DNA of 25,330 nucleotides from Sphaeroforma sirkka (GCA_001586965.3 LUCW03001471.1:1-25330); one strand, 5' to 3'. Counted from the first letter of the stretch, positions 9,015 to 18,962 are shown. Notes: a model not told the origin generated them from the sequence alone. A program made the numbers and translations.

Positions 9015-9385
9015 TTCGAAAGCATACCAACCCATCTACTAGTGTATTTAGTACCTCGAGCTTTACCCAGCCCGCTAAGCGTACCGCGATAGAGAATAAC
9101 ACTGCGCGTAATACTAAGAAACCTCGCACTACTGCTGGAGGTGGTAAAGGCTCTACTTGTACTGAACCAAAGGGTGAAAGGAAGGAGAGAGCACCTTGCA
9201 AGAAGTGTGGTTACAACCTCACTAAACGTGATGACAAGTGGAATGGTAAACACGACTCTGTTAAGTGTGCACCAGGGAAGCCAAACTTTGGACACTATAT
9301 GAAAGAGTGTACTACTTGCAAGGGTACTGACGGTTGGCACAAAGATGATTGCAAGGACATGCCGGACGTCCAAGTTAAGCACTGA
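8906..9385 (+). pseudogene. gypsy-2 gag nucleocapsid region with two Cys/His zinc-binding clusters
   Basis: The product starts as the end of the capsid region (NDDIIAYGDLRYMPWSVFEKIV). A basic Ser/Thr/Lys segment with KPRTTAGGGKGS follows, then two clusters. The first is CKKC...HDSVKC (C-x2-C-x14-H-x4-C). The second is CTTCKGTDGWHKDDC (C-x2-C-x6-H-x3-C). Classical retroviral knuckles are C-x2-C-x4-H-x4-C, so both are variants. They are expected to bind the element's RNA. The stop at 9383-9385 ends this frame; protease follows about 110 bases later in another frame. Confidence 0.7.
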
Positions 9386-9492
9386 CAGTTCCATATATGT
9401 GCACTAGAGCAAGATTATGAGAAAAGCAATAAAATCTATACCAAAGGATATGAACGTATATTTCAAACCGTTTATATAAATGGAGAAAAGTT

Positions 9493-9918
9493 ATGGCACT
9501 TTTTGATCCAGGGGCTGAAGTCTCTGCTATCTCACGCCGAGTAGCCTACGCTACAGATATGGCTGTCCATAACGAAACAACTGATTTAATCTTGGGAAAT
9601 GGCAAAGTTACTACTTGCGAACAAGCCATTGACTATGCACACATAATGTTGTCACATAGAAGAGAAGTGAAGACTCACCTAATCGTTACTGACATGTCTC
9701 AGAAATACGATTTAATTATGGGTATGACTGATCTTCTCAGTTTAGGTATAACACTCACTGGTCTGCCTAATGGGCTAGACCCGAATAGAGATCAGTCAGA
9801 TGATAATATGTTAAATATACCTAAACCTCCGGAAGGTGAAGCAAAGGATATGATTCCGCACTTTCCCGATATACCTATGGACTTAATTATACAAAAACAG
9901 AAAGATTGCAATAACTGA
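9493..9918 (+). pseudogene. gypsy-2 aspartic protease with altered active site (DPGA)
   Basis: The frame gives ALFDPGAEVSAISRRVA, then the hydrophobic flap-region and strand pattern, and finally YDLIMGMTDLLSLGI, the counterpart of the conserved IxLGxDxL strand. Position between nucleocapsid and RT supports a retropepsin. Residues 5-8 read DPGA instead of D[ST]GA. Pro in place of Ser/Thr would remove the fireman's-grip hydroxyl and probably inactivate the enzyme. Upstream, 9440-9492 encodes the preceding strand (ERIFQTVYINGEKV) in the same frame, so the printed Met at 9493 is not the real start. The frame closes at 9918 shortly before the RT frame opens. Confidence 0.75.
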
Positions 9919-9925
9919 CTGGTGT

Positions 9926-10324
9926 ATGGTTAAGTTCTCTAACGGGTACGTTAAGCTTGACTTAACAAACGTCGACTTCTCTAAGTTAAAGTGTCTTTCA
10001 CATAACTACAGGAGTTGGAGACACAAAGACGTTGTCAAAACCCAAATTGAAGATTGGTTAAAACAGGGTCTAATTGAAATCAATTATGATGCAACAACAG
10101 TTAACTTAGCTCTCTTGGCGGTCGATCAATATAAATCCGATGGAACATTTAGTAAAACAAAAGAAGTACTAGACCTGTCCCCGATCAACAAACTAATTCC
10201 GCAACATAGTTTTCCCTTACCAAAGATAGGCGAGATACTACGCAAAATGGAAGGTGCGACTATCTTTTCCAAGGTAGACTTTAAAAGCTGCATTCCATCA
10301 ATTACAAATATAGAAGTCGCATAG
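9926..10324 (+). pseudogene. gypsy-2 reverse transcriptase, N-terminal (fingers) part
   Basis: The 132-residue frame includes SWRHKDVVKTQIEDWLKQGLIE, the usual entry of Ty3/gypsy RT (R...VxxQIxxLLxxGII). LALLAVDQY, then VLDLSPINKLIPQHSFPLPKIGEIL, follow. The frame ends with SKVDFKS, whose Asp118 is the first catalytic aspartate. Directly after VDFKS the frame is lost (the expected AYHQI-like box is garbled), and a stop follows at 10324. The other half of the polymerase is at 10392 in a different frame. Confidence 0.82.
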
Positions 10325-10391
10325 GAAATACTTTTCCTTTACTTGGCAAGGTAAGAAGTACCAGTTTAAAGGTGCACCTGAAGGCTTACAC

Positions 10392-10982
10392 ATGTTACCT
10401 TCTTTCTTCCAACAAGTTATGATGGAACTATTTGCGGACCTGTCGTATAACGTATCAGTATATTTAGATGATATAGTTATCTTTACAAAAACAGCACATG
10501 AACATGCTAAACTCGTTAAGGAAGTCTTAAAGCGACTAAACCATGTCAAACCTAAGATTAACGAGGATAAGTGTTCTTTTGCCAAAGATACTATACACTA
10601 CAAGGTATCTGCAGCAGGGGTAGAAATTGATCCTGGCAAGAAACAATTTCTGTTGGATTTATCAACACCGATTACTGGAAGAGATGTGAACTCTGTGTGT
10701 GGGTTTGTTAACTTCTTCTCGGATTCGGTACCGCATCTTTCTCATTACTTAAAGCCTTTCAGTCACCTACGGCTGCACAAAGGACCTTTGGGAAAGCTTT
10801 GGACTGAAGAATGTGATGATGCATTTAAACTAGTCAAAAGTAAAGTAATGGACGCACCCATCATGCAGTACCCTGTGGATGGTGTCCCATTCCAAGTAGC
10901 AACCGACGCTTCAGATCGAGCGGTAGGTGGAGTGCTTTACCAAACGATAAATGGTAAAACCGCGCTACATACAATTCTTTAG
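10392..10982 (+). pseudogene. gypsy-2 reverse transcriptase, palm/thumb, and start of RNase H
   Basis: The frame opens with LPSFFQQVMMELFADL, then VSVYLDDIVIFTK with the catalytic YLDD at 24-27. The thumb/connection follows (FVNFFSDSVPHLSHYLKPF, CDDAFKLVKSKVMDAPIM). RNase H begins with FQVATDASDRAVGGVLYQ, whose DASD carries the first RNase H aspartate. Between 10325 and 10391 the same protein continues in a different frame (ending in KYQFKGAPEGLH). A one-base shift near the AAAA run at about 10955 moves the rest of RNase H into the next frame. Confidence 0.88.
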
Positions 10983-11895
10983 CAAGAGTTATAATAAGAG
11001 TCAACGGAATTACCCTACCGTTAAACAAGAGCTCCTTGCTATAGTTACTGCGCTAAGACAGTTTAAAGACTACCTTTATGGAAGTTACTTTACTGTCGCC
11101 TGTGATCAAAAGTCTTTAACATACTTAAAAGATATGAACCCTGATTCACAGTTGGTTAGCCGCTGGCATGACATTATTGCCAAGTTCGCTTTTAATATAA
11201 CACACATACCAGGAATACATAACCATCTTCCTGACATGCTCTCTCGACTTGTGCCCGACTACCAGAAAACAGTCAAGGAGTTATTAGCAACCGATTGGAT
11301 GCTAAATAAGAAATGGTTTAACCTCGCTCAATCACGATGGGGTCCATTTACTGTTGATATGTTCGCCGCAGAACATAACAAACAGGTTTCTGAATATAGG
11401 TCGTTGACTCATCCGAAAGGTGATGCATTTCAACTTGACTTATCAAAGCATAATGCGTGGGCTAACCCACCTTGTCAACTTATCGCACAGTTGTTGAATT
11501 ATGTTAATATTACTAAATCTACCATTACGCTGTGTTGTCCCTTACGTAACTCCGACCCATGGATACGTGATTTAATTAATATGATTCAAGACGAACCTAT
11601 TTATGTCGACCGTGAAACCGACCCGTTCTTGTATCAGGGATCCTATTCTATTAAGAAGACGCCTTGGAAACATACCATTGTGTGTCGCATCGGTCCTGCA
11701 GGTACCACTAAGTGGAAACCCTCAACCGAATTCTTAGCTAAACTAGAGGAGTCTAAAGAGTTTGAACAAAAGCTCAAGACTCGTACAACACATGCACCCA
11801 CCATTGAGACGGCATTAGATCGTAAAAACATGGAACTAACTAAGGTCATGGATCAAAGACTCAAAGCTCTAAGAAAACCTGAAGCTAGCACTTAA
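10951..11895 (+). pseudogene. gypsy-2 RNase H end plus methyltransferase-like (DIRS/Dam-type) domain and coiled tail
   Basis: Residues 1-100 complete RNase H: IQFFSKSYNKSQRNYPTVKQELLAI, FTVACDQKSLTYL, and RWHDII...THIPG...LPDMLSRL. Residues about 128-245 form a separate domain: RWGPFTVDMFAAEHNKQV (VDMFA at 135-139), GDAFQLD, NAWANPPCQLI (NPPC at 172-175) and STITLCCPLRNSDPWIRDL. This pattern (VDxFA..N, then W.NPP, then a hydrophobic strand ending in P and PW) is that of the Dam-like domain known after RNase H in DIRS-type retrotransposons and in phage Dam enzymes. NPPC stands where [DN]PP[YFW] is catalytic, so activity is doubtful. The last 70 residues are charged (LEESKEFEQKLKTR, MDQRLKALRKPE). 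Integrase follows at 11966 in another frame. Confidence 0.75.
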
Positions 11896-11965
11896 CTATT
11901 TAAAGCGCTGCTTAAAGAACAGCCAGGAGTTGCGAAACAACTGAAGAAGATACTTCAACAATCTA

Positions 11966-12325
11966 ATGTTGTTAAATTACGTATCTCAGGAGTCTACCCC
12001 TCCTGATACTGAAGTTGCCCTATCTAACGGACCTATGGTTCATCCAGCCAGTGTAACACAGAGTCTGACTGACTTAGAAGAGCCCGAGAGTAGAGTCGAA
12101 ATAATACATAATTTAACTCATCGAGCATATGAGCATACTTATAAAATGGCTCTTCGTGCATGGCTTGATCACCCGGCGCTGAAAGAAACCAGACGTGAAG
12201 TATACCGACGCTGTACTGACTGCGAAAAGAACCAGACCAAGCGCTACGGTTGGGCACCCCTAAAAAGTGTGACAGAGGAGCAACCGATGAGCCGAGTTAT
12301 TGTCGATTTGGTTAAACTCCCGTGA
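11966..12325 (+). pseudogene. gypsy-2 integrase HHCC zinc-binding domain and start of catalytic core
   Basis: The second half of the frame reads HNLTHRAYEHTYKMALRAW, HPALKETRREVYRRCTDCEK. This is the H-x4-H...C-x2-C arrangement of the integrase N-terminal domain, which binds zinc and helps multimerisation at the LTR ends. After it comes PMSRVIVDLVKLP, where VDLV holds the first catalytic Asp of the DDE core. The frame is lost within about 20 bases of this. Integrase joins the cDNA to the genome. Its presence shows that, despite the DIRS-like domain upstream, this element used a DDE integrase and not a tyrosine recombinase. Confidence 0.8.
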
Positions 12326-13036
12326 TCCAAGCATACTGGCGATGTATATATCTGTCATTTCTTATGTGTGGCTTTGGGCTATAACTTGCTTAATGCAATA
12401 CCAAACAAACACCCGTAAACAGTGGCAGAGTTATGCTATCACGTCTTTAATGACTTCGGTTTCCCCCGAGTACTATGTTCTGATAACTGTAGCGAGTTTT
12501 GTACCGACGTAATGGAGGCACTTATACTCGTATCAGGCTTACCCATAGGCGTGGTGTTCCTTATAAACCTCAAGCGCAGGGTGCAAATGAGACATGTCAT
12601 AGAGAACTAAAAAAGCTATTGCGTACCGCACTAGATGACGTTGAGGATATGTGGCCGTATCATTTGAAATGGGATTAGACTCAATGAATAACTGCATGAA
12701 TCCTCAAACTTGAACACTCCCGTTTCACTAATTTTTTGGCCGCTGTAGTGAATTACAAGCAACGTTTGACAGAACTGCGCCCGAGAAACACGTTACTCCG
12801 TGGCTACAAAAGATCGAGCATATGCAGAACGTTGTTTGTCCCTGTTTACTCGTGCACAAAATCGTGCCCTGCTCAAAGCGTATGACCGATAGAATAACAC
12901 TAAGAACATTGTTCAGTTCAAAGTTGGCGATTATGTTAATAATATAAATCGCAATGCCAACGTTACCGGACTCTCTTCTAAGACAATCGGACCTTTTGCT
13001 ATTTCCTACCATGATGAGACGAGTGATACTTTCGAA
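12326..13036 (+). pseudogene. gypsy-2 integrase catalytic core (multiply frameshifted)
   Basis: Translated pieces in changing frames give CHFLCVALGYNLLNAIPNK, AELCYHVFNDFGFPRVLCSD and NCSEF. The second catalytic Asp lies in CSDNCSEF, where other elements have SDNGSEF. Then comes a stretch with QAQGANETCHRELKK that holds the third acidic residue (Glu of NE). Further on, FKVGDYVNNINRN and the following residues (to about 13020) match the start of the integrase C-terminal GPF/Y-like region, with KTIGPFAI carrying the GPF. At least three frame changes and several stops occur. Confidence 0.75.
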
Positions 13037-13384
13037 GTGAATAACATAGATGGTACTAGCGTAACTATTCTAGGCATTCACCGTATCCCTACCTTCAAAC
13101 TCTCATTTGCTCGCTCATTTGATTTTGATGTCCCAGTTATGGAGTCACAAGTCAAAAATATAATTGACAAAACATCCGAAGACGGTTACACTTACTACAA
13201 GATCCGTTTAACAGATGGAACAGTAGCCTGGCTAACCTCCGATGCATTTCGTGAATCTAGCAACTTCCTTCGTATTTTTAATAAGAAATGGAATAAGCGT
13301 TTACATAAGGACACACAAGATAAACGAAAAGAGTTTCCTCAGGTGACTACAAACTATTTGCCGCCTACTTCCTATGTGACTTAA
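13037..13384 (+). pseudogene. gypsy-2 integrase C-terminus with chromodomain-like segment
   Basis: The frame continues from the GPF-containing region. Residues about 34-71 (VMESQVKNIIDKTSEDGYTYY, then KIRLTDGTVAWLTSDAF) show the spacing of a chromodomain: V..Il..+...g...Y.I+..dG...W.....f. Chromodomain tails of chromoviral integrases direct integration to chromatin marks. Here the aromatic cage is poorly conserved, so it may be a chromodomain-derived or unrelated fold. A basic tail (NKKWNKRLHKDTQDKRKE) follows. The stop at 13382-13384 probably ends the pol polyprotein. Confidence 0.55.
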
Positions 13385-13676
13385 TTTTTCGATCTGCTTA
13401 CCAACAGAGCAGAAAATTCTTCGAGCTTACTTATTAATGAAGAACAACCTTTGGCTATTACCTTACCAAGTAATAAACGTAGGGCGCCTACTTCGGAAAT
13501 GGTTACTGGACCAAATACTAAATGACATAGAATACAACATGAGTCTTGGAACTCGTACATATAGGCACATACTTACTCGATAAGCCATGACCGAAACCGT
13601 TTTACTTTGGTTTTCGCTTGACGAACTATATCGGACCTTCACGTACGTCCGTAGTCCTAAAAGCTGCTGGGGGCTA
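13385..13676 (+). other. gypsy-2 3' untranslated region and polypurine tract
   Basis: There are 292 bases between the pol stop and the LTR without a usable frame. Near the end, GCTGCTGGGGGCTA (13663-13676) precedes TGTAGAAATACGG. The GGGGG run is the best candidate for the plus-strand priming polypurine tract, although it is short and interrupted. Confidence 0.45.
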
Positions 13677-14456
13677 TGTAGAAATACGGCCTTCGGTCTG
13701 TCTAAAATATCAAGATCAAATGAGATAACACATTGGTTTTTATTTGTATTTAAAACAATTTAATACAAGTTTTTTCTTCTTCCAATATTTCCAAAGTGTT
13801 TTAAATTTACTTTGATGGCTCCAATACCCTGAGTATTTGGTATGAATCATTTACTAACTAAGTTTTATTTACTTGGACCTATTTGAGACGATAGTAGATG
13901 TAGAAAATTATAAACTGAATTTTATAATCTCTGAACTACTACTTACAGGTTTTGGTCTTCCCGCCAATCTCCAAAATCCAATATGTCTTTTCTTTTTTAT
14001 AACTTTTAAGCAGCGCTTTAAATAGTTAAGTGCTAGCTTCAGGTTTTCTTAGAGCTTTGAGTCTTTGATCCATGACCTTAGTTAGTTCCATTTTTTACGA
14101 TCTAATGCCGTCTCAATGGTGGGTGCATGTGTTGTACGAGTCTTGAGCTTTTGTTCAAACTCTTTATACAGATGGAACTTTATGTATATTAGCTAATGTA
14201 TTAACTTGACTTACGTTCTTATGTCTATCTACAAATTAGACATGTGGTCATGAACACTTAGTACTTGTAGTGAAAATTATTCAATAAAGAACAGCGAGAG
14301 GTACGTCCTGTGTGATCAAGAATACTAAGGCTCTTACCAGGAGGCAGTCCCGATCATTTTCACACAAGCTACCACCGCTAAATATTTACTGACTTAAATT
14401 GTGTTTTAGTTTATATAACATAGTTTAAAACATAGAAATATACGTCGAAGTTCACA
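13677..14456 (+). repeat. gypsy-2 3' LTR with 161-bp inverted pol insertion
   Basis: From 13973 on it aligns with the 5' LTR at 6853-7177, ending in TTCACA. The left boundary at TGTAGAAATACGG (13677) is inferred from the TG and the upstream G-run, because the 5' LTR copy of that part is not in the window. Bases 14006-14166 are absent from the 5' LTR and are described separately. The flank after 14456 (ATTGTTAAGAC) leads into copia-2. Confidence 0.75.
14006..14166 (-). repeat. inverted copy of gypsy-2 pol segment 11754-11915
   Basis: The reverse complement of 11754-11915 is found here, identical by eye except for one deleted base in the CCATGTTTTTACG stretch (162 against 161 bp). The source encodes the charged tail after the methyltransferase-like domain. 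The 5' LTR shows the uninterrupted state (TTTTTATACTTTTCTTCAG). Confidence 0.95.
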
Positions 14457-15283
14457 ATTGTTAAGACAAAATAGTCCCCCCCCCCCCCCGGTTGACTGCA
14501 ATTCGGGCAAAGAAATATGGCTTTTCAAAGCCGTCAGCGCTTCCTACTCGATTGAGAATCTTGGTGTCGCCCGTCATTTAGTTGGTTTCCGTATTCGACA
14601 AACGCCTTCACCCATCTCCTTAGACCAGACGGCCTATGTGGACGACATGCTGTCCGACTTCCAGCTCACAGACGCCATTACAAAATACACTCCAGGCGCT
14701 GGCTCACATCCTGCTACACTAGAAGCTCTTAAACGCATACTGCTATACCTCGCCGATACACGCCACTTTGCTAGTTTACACCCCAACACGTCTTCTGAAC
14801 CTCTAGTGGCATTTACTGACGGCGACTGGGGCGGGTTCCACAACAATTGCCGCTCCCAGTCTGGCACGCTAATAAGTTTTAACAGCACCCCTATTTTCTG
14901 AAATTCGAGAAACATAAGACTACTGCGCTAAGCTCCTCGGTACCAGAGTATGTCGCGACTTCCGAAACCGCCCAAAATGTTTCTTGGATACGAAATATTC
15001 TCGATGCCCTGCGCACTGCCCCTACACTCCCCACGCTCTTATACGCTAACAATCAGTCCGCCATCAAGATTGCCCTTGGCACGGGGACCCCAAAGGGGCT
15101 CAAACACATTGCAATTCGACATCATTGTATCCGCGATTGCGTTCAACAGCGTTTCTTATCTATTTCCTATATTCCTACCGATGAGATATTACTAGATTTC
15201 CCTACTAAACCGATAAGCATGAATACTTTCACGACCAACTTCTCCAAAACACACCTGTGCAGTTTCAAGGGGGAGGGTTCAAG
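14457..15283 (+). pseudogene. copia-2: 3' end of a second copia family (RT end and RNase H)
   Basis: After a 14-base C run (14476-14489), 14515-14900 encodes the copia RT tail and RNase H start. It shows YSIENLGVARHLVGFRIRQ, ISLDQTAYVDDMLSDFQL, LKRILLYLADTRHF (the usual A-x-RILRYLKGT region) and VAFTDGDWGG with CRSQSGTLISF (RNase H; copia normally has DADWAG). From 14897 the protein continues in another frame: KHKTTALSSSVPEYVA (LSTAEAEY counterpart), LLYANNQSAIKIA (DNQSA counterpart), KGLKHIAIRHHCIRD and EILLDFPTKPI (ADxLTKxL counterpart). A purine run AAGGGGGAGGG (15267-15277) is a likely polypurine tract. It is not the same family as copia-A/B. The upstream part is missing, presumably separated by gypsy-2. 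Confidence 0.82.
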
Positions 15284-16503
15284 CATGACTCACCGACTAC
15301 TTGGTGTATAGAAACTAAACCAAGTTTTCTTTTCACTTAACCTAGTTACCTTAATATGTACATAACCTTGGATACGCATAATAAGAACATCTGTACAAAC
15401 AAATGCTTTATAGTACATATAACTTTCATAAACATAAAGTACGACTGGGCCGCCGCGGGGACTGGAAGCGTTTAATCAAAGAGGGTAGTTGATATCTTGT
15501 GAATATAACCGTACAAGGGCGGTAAGAAAATTTCTTGAAAACTTTTCACTCAACAGTCAACACACAGTCACACACACATAAAAACGCACAGTTGCTTAGT
15601 CACACACGCCCAAACACAAACTCATTCACCCACACAGGCACACACGTTCACTCACTCATCACACCCACATACATAGTCATTTATTCACACCATGGCCCAC
15701 TCTAGAGAAAAGAAAAAAATATGCCTGAACAGACAACAGACTAACGTCCGTAGGACAGGAAAGCCGACTCATATTCTTGGTACATTTAGCCATTTGCTGA
15801 CCCTCTACTAGTAGATAAGAAAGAAAATATGGATGAACAGACAAACATCCGTAGGAACTCACACACTCCTTTCGTCCAAAATAACAGGTAACCGCGATTA
15901 TCACAAGGATAACAAATAGTAGGATTCCGGTTGACGTCCACGAACTCGGCGCTCGCGTGCACCCGGAGCTCTGCGCACGGCATTGTCGCCCCGACGCTCA
16001 CAGACTTACCGACGTCCATAAAAATTAAAACCCAAAAGTCATAGCCTTCTCAATTATACACAAAGTATGCTCTTTTTTAAAAAAAATAAAGAAAAATTCA
16101 AAGTATGTATGCTTTATTTTTGATTTTTTTTGAAAAACATCTATTTAGGATCCCCTTGGGGCACAGGAGGGTCCTACCGGGGTCTGCAAATCGGCCAAAG
16201 AGCTTGACATAGCCAGCCAATCAAATGGCTCAATCAGCGTTTCGTGACGGACAAAAATCGAGCATAAAGGTGACAGGGACTTTATAGTGTTCATCACTAT
16301 TTTTAGACAGAAGCGTATGTTTTTTTTTAAATAAAATAAAATTTAAATAGTATAAATACGTGGTATAAAACGACACCACAAAGTGACTCTCAACTCTTCA
16401 ACTCTCAACTTCCATGTCGCAATTTCAGAGCTCAAAAATTCCTGTTCATCAGGCCATCCATCTTGGCCATTATTATTTATTTAAAAGCTACACTTAAATC
16501 TGA
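15284..16503. other. AT-rich non-coding stretch with CA-rich and degenerate repeats
   Basis: No gene is seen. The first few hundred bases could be the LTR of copia-2 (starting near TGACTCACCG at 15286), but no second copy is available to define it. 15555-15690 is CA-rich (CACACAGTCACACACACA type). A degenerate direct repeat links 15707-15755 and 15815-15856 (shared core TGAACAGACAA and TCCGTAGGA). 16176-16187 holds ACCGGGGTCTGC, also found at the ends of the MITE candidate at 17742-18043. Confidence 0.5.
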
Positions 16504-16534
16504 CTCTACTCTCTCTACTAGAGAGAGAGTAGAG
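16504..16534. repeat. CT/GA near-perfect palindrome
   Basis: The arms are CTCTACTCTCTCTA (16504-16517) and TAGAGAGAGAGTAGAG (16519-16534), with one centre base and one extra GA step. It can form a hairpin or cruciform and lies within a simple-sequence region. Confidence 0.85.
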
Positions 16535-16958
16535 AGAGATGCTGTTTGTGTGCATGTTTGTTGTTGCTAATATCTAGTTTAGTTTTTTTTTAAAAAGGGG
16601 GAAAAAGCGGGCAATAAACTCGGAATAGTACGGACTCCGAGAGGCCTGTTTTTAGCTTGCTCACCTGCTGACTGCTGTGAGTGCTGTAAACTCAAAACTG
16701 CTGCGAGTGCTGAATTGCTGACTGCTATTTAGCTGTGCTAATAAGTGCTGTAGTGCCTCATTACCCTCATATAAATTATAAATTCAGATTTAATTGCTGT
16801 CCATTTTTTTACACGAACTGTCAGCAGGGGAGGAGTCAGGGGACGAGTGGTAACTGCCCCTTAGGATTGACCCAGCCCATTTGACATTTATCTCTGATTG
16901 TTTTTCTTTAAAAATAAAATATATTTTCGGCAAAAATGGCCTTGTATTGTAATTAATT
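16535..16958. other. non-coding stretch, no feature seen
   Basis: This is AT-rich sequence with loosely repeated GCTG/CTGCTG words (about 16665-16750, such as GACTGCTGTGAGTGCTGTAA). No credible ORF or RNA gene was found. Confidence 0.4.
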
Positions 16959-17741
<783 letters not shown>

Positions 17742-18043
17742 ACCGGGGTCTTCCGGTCGATTTTCAAAATCGTATTTATAACTTTTGAACCAACCATTTT
17801 TAAATTTTTGAACCAGGGCACTCAGCTTTTGGAGAGCTATCCAAAAGTTCAATATCAAAAATTGTCCAAAACACTGTATGGCGTGCCCCATAAATCTGGG
17901 TCACTACCTTGGCCAAAATTCCAAAATCAAACTGAATATAAGCCTTAATTTGAAAATTCCAGCTCATCTTATGAAAACCCAATGTGAGTAATTTTTTCGA
18001 GGTGTCACATACTCATGAACATAGGGGTCCGGCAGACCCCGGT
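17742..18043. mobile_element. possible 302-bp MITE with 17-bp terminal inverted repeats
   Basis: The left end ACCGGGGTCTTCCGGTC (17742-17758) matches the reverse complement of 18027-18043 (ACCGGGGTCTGCCGGAC) at 15 of 17 positions. There is no coding capacity, as expected for a non-autonomous DNA element. No clean target-site duplication is visible (flanks CAGAAAA and AGAGAAA), so it could also be two copies of an unrelated motif. A third partial end lies at 16176. Confidence 0.35.
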
Positions 18044-18962
18044 AGAGAAATTGAGACTTGCTTGTTGTTGTGTGCAATATGTTCTGAACTTAATATGTCG
18101 TAGGATGTATTTTTTTTTTTAAATTGTCTATCAAAAAGAAATGAAAAACTAGATATCTAAATAGGTATTTAGATAGATGTGCGACGTGCGACGTGCGGTG
18201 CTGCCGGTCAGTCATCACTCTCTTTTATTATATTAAAAAATATTATTTATACGTACAAATGCATTATAGACTTTGAGTAAAGTGTATTTTGAAAATATGT
18301 CTGTATGACTATGATATACAGTACTGAATTTGTTTTTTCTTTTAAAAGAAATATTAAAAAGTAGTCATAATTTATATACTAATACAGCGTAATCCTTTTT
18401 TAAAGGGAGCCCTGGAGCGGCCTGACCGAGGCTGACTCTCGAGCCCGCAAAGAAGGCTGTGATATGAATACGATCAATGTAAAAATACAAATACATACAA
18501 CATATTACAATTTTCGGAACTCCAATAAAATCACACAGTACGTTCTACAGTCAAAGTTACTCTTTTTTCGGTGTCTTTTCGAGAAAAACAGTACAGGGTC
18601 AGGAAATAGCCTAATAGGAATACATACAGTCAGACATACAGAAATATTTATATATAAAAATAGTATAAATACATACTGTACGATCTCGATCCATCAATCG
18701 ATAGTTCGCAGTATTTTTTTTACACTGTACTTTTTTAAGTACAGTATTATTATGATTTTGTGTATACATGCTTCGTTATTTTAAATATAAAAAAACAAAA
18801 ACAAGAGGTCGGTACATTTTATCTCGGCATCCATAAAAATAAGCTGTCAGTGTATAACTGTATATAGCACTCTCTTTCGTAAAAAAAATACACACAATTC
18901 TTCCCATTGAATAAGACTTGCTCACATTGAAGCGATTGCTTGAGATCTAAGCTGAAGTACAG
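18044..18962. other. AT-rich non-coding stretch
   Basis: It holds homopolymer runs and a short tandem GCGACGT (18181-18196). A 106-residue frame at 18464-18784 has a composition typical of random AT-rich DNA and no recognisable domain. No gene is called. Confidence 0.4.

Larger units (their letters stand above)
6853..14456 (+). mobile_element. Ty3/gypsy LTR retrotransposon 'gypsy-2', nearly full length
   Basis: The order on the plus strand is 5' LTR remnant, gag with two Cys/His clusters, protease, RT, RNase H, methyltransferase-like domain, integrase (HHCC then DDE), chromodomain-like tail and 3' LTR. The aligned part of the two LTRs (6853-7177 against 13973-14456 without the insertion) differs at roughly 19 of 320 positions by hand count, so this is an older insertion. 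At least nine frame changes separate the coding pieces. The 5' LTR begins part-way (its first 300 bases are missing here) because copia-A is inserted in it. Confidence 0.9.

Noticed and set aside
8909..9394. 161-codon minus-strand frame
   Set aside because: It is antisense to the gypsy-2 nucleocapsid region, which has clear Cys/His clusters on the plus strand.
16215..16493. CCAAT-like word, TATAAATA near 16350 and a 27-codon ATG frame at 16413
   Set aside because: TATA-like words are frequent in this AT-rich DNA, and the peptide is short and unrecognised. No further exon could be supported.
18464..18784. 106-codon plus-strand frame
   Set aside because: Its composition follows the AT-rich background, with no domain, no conserved neighbours and no splice or promoter context.
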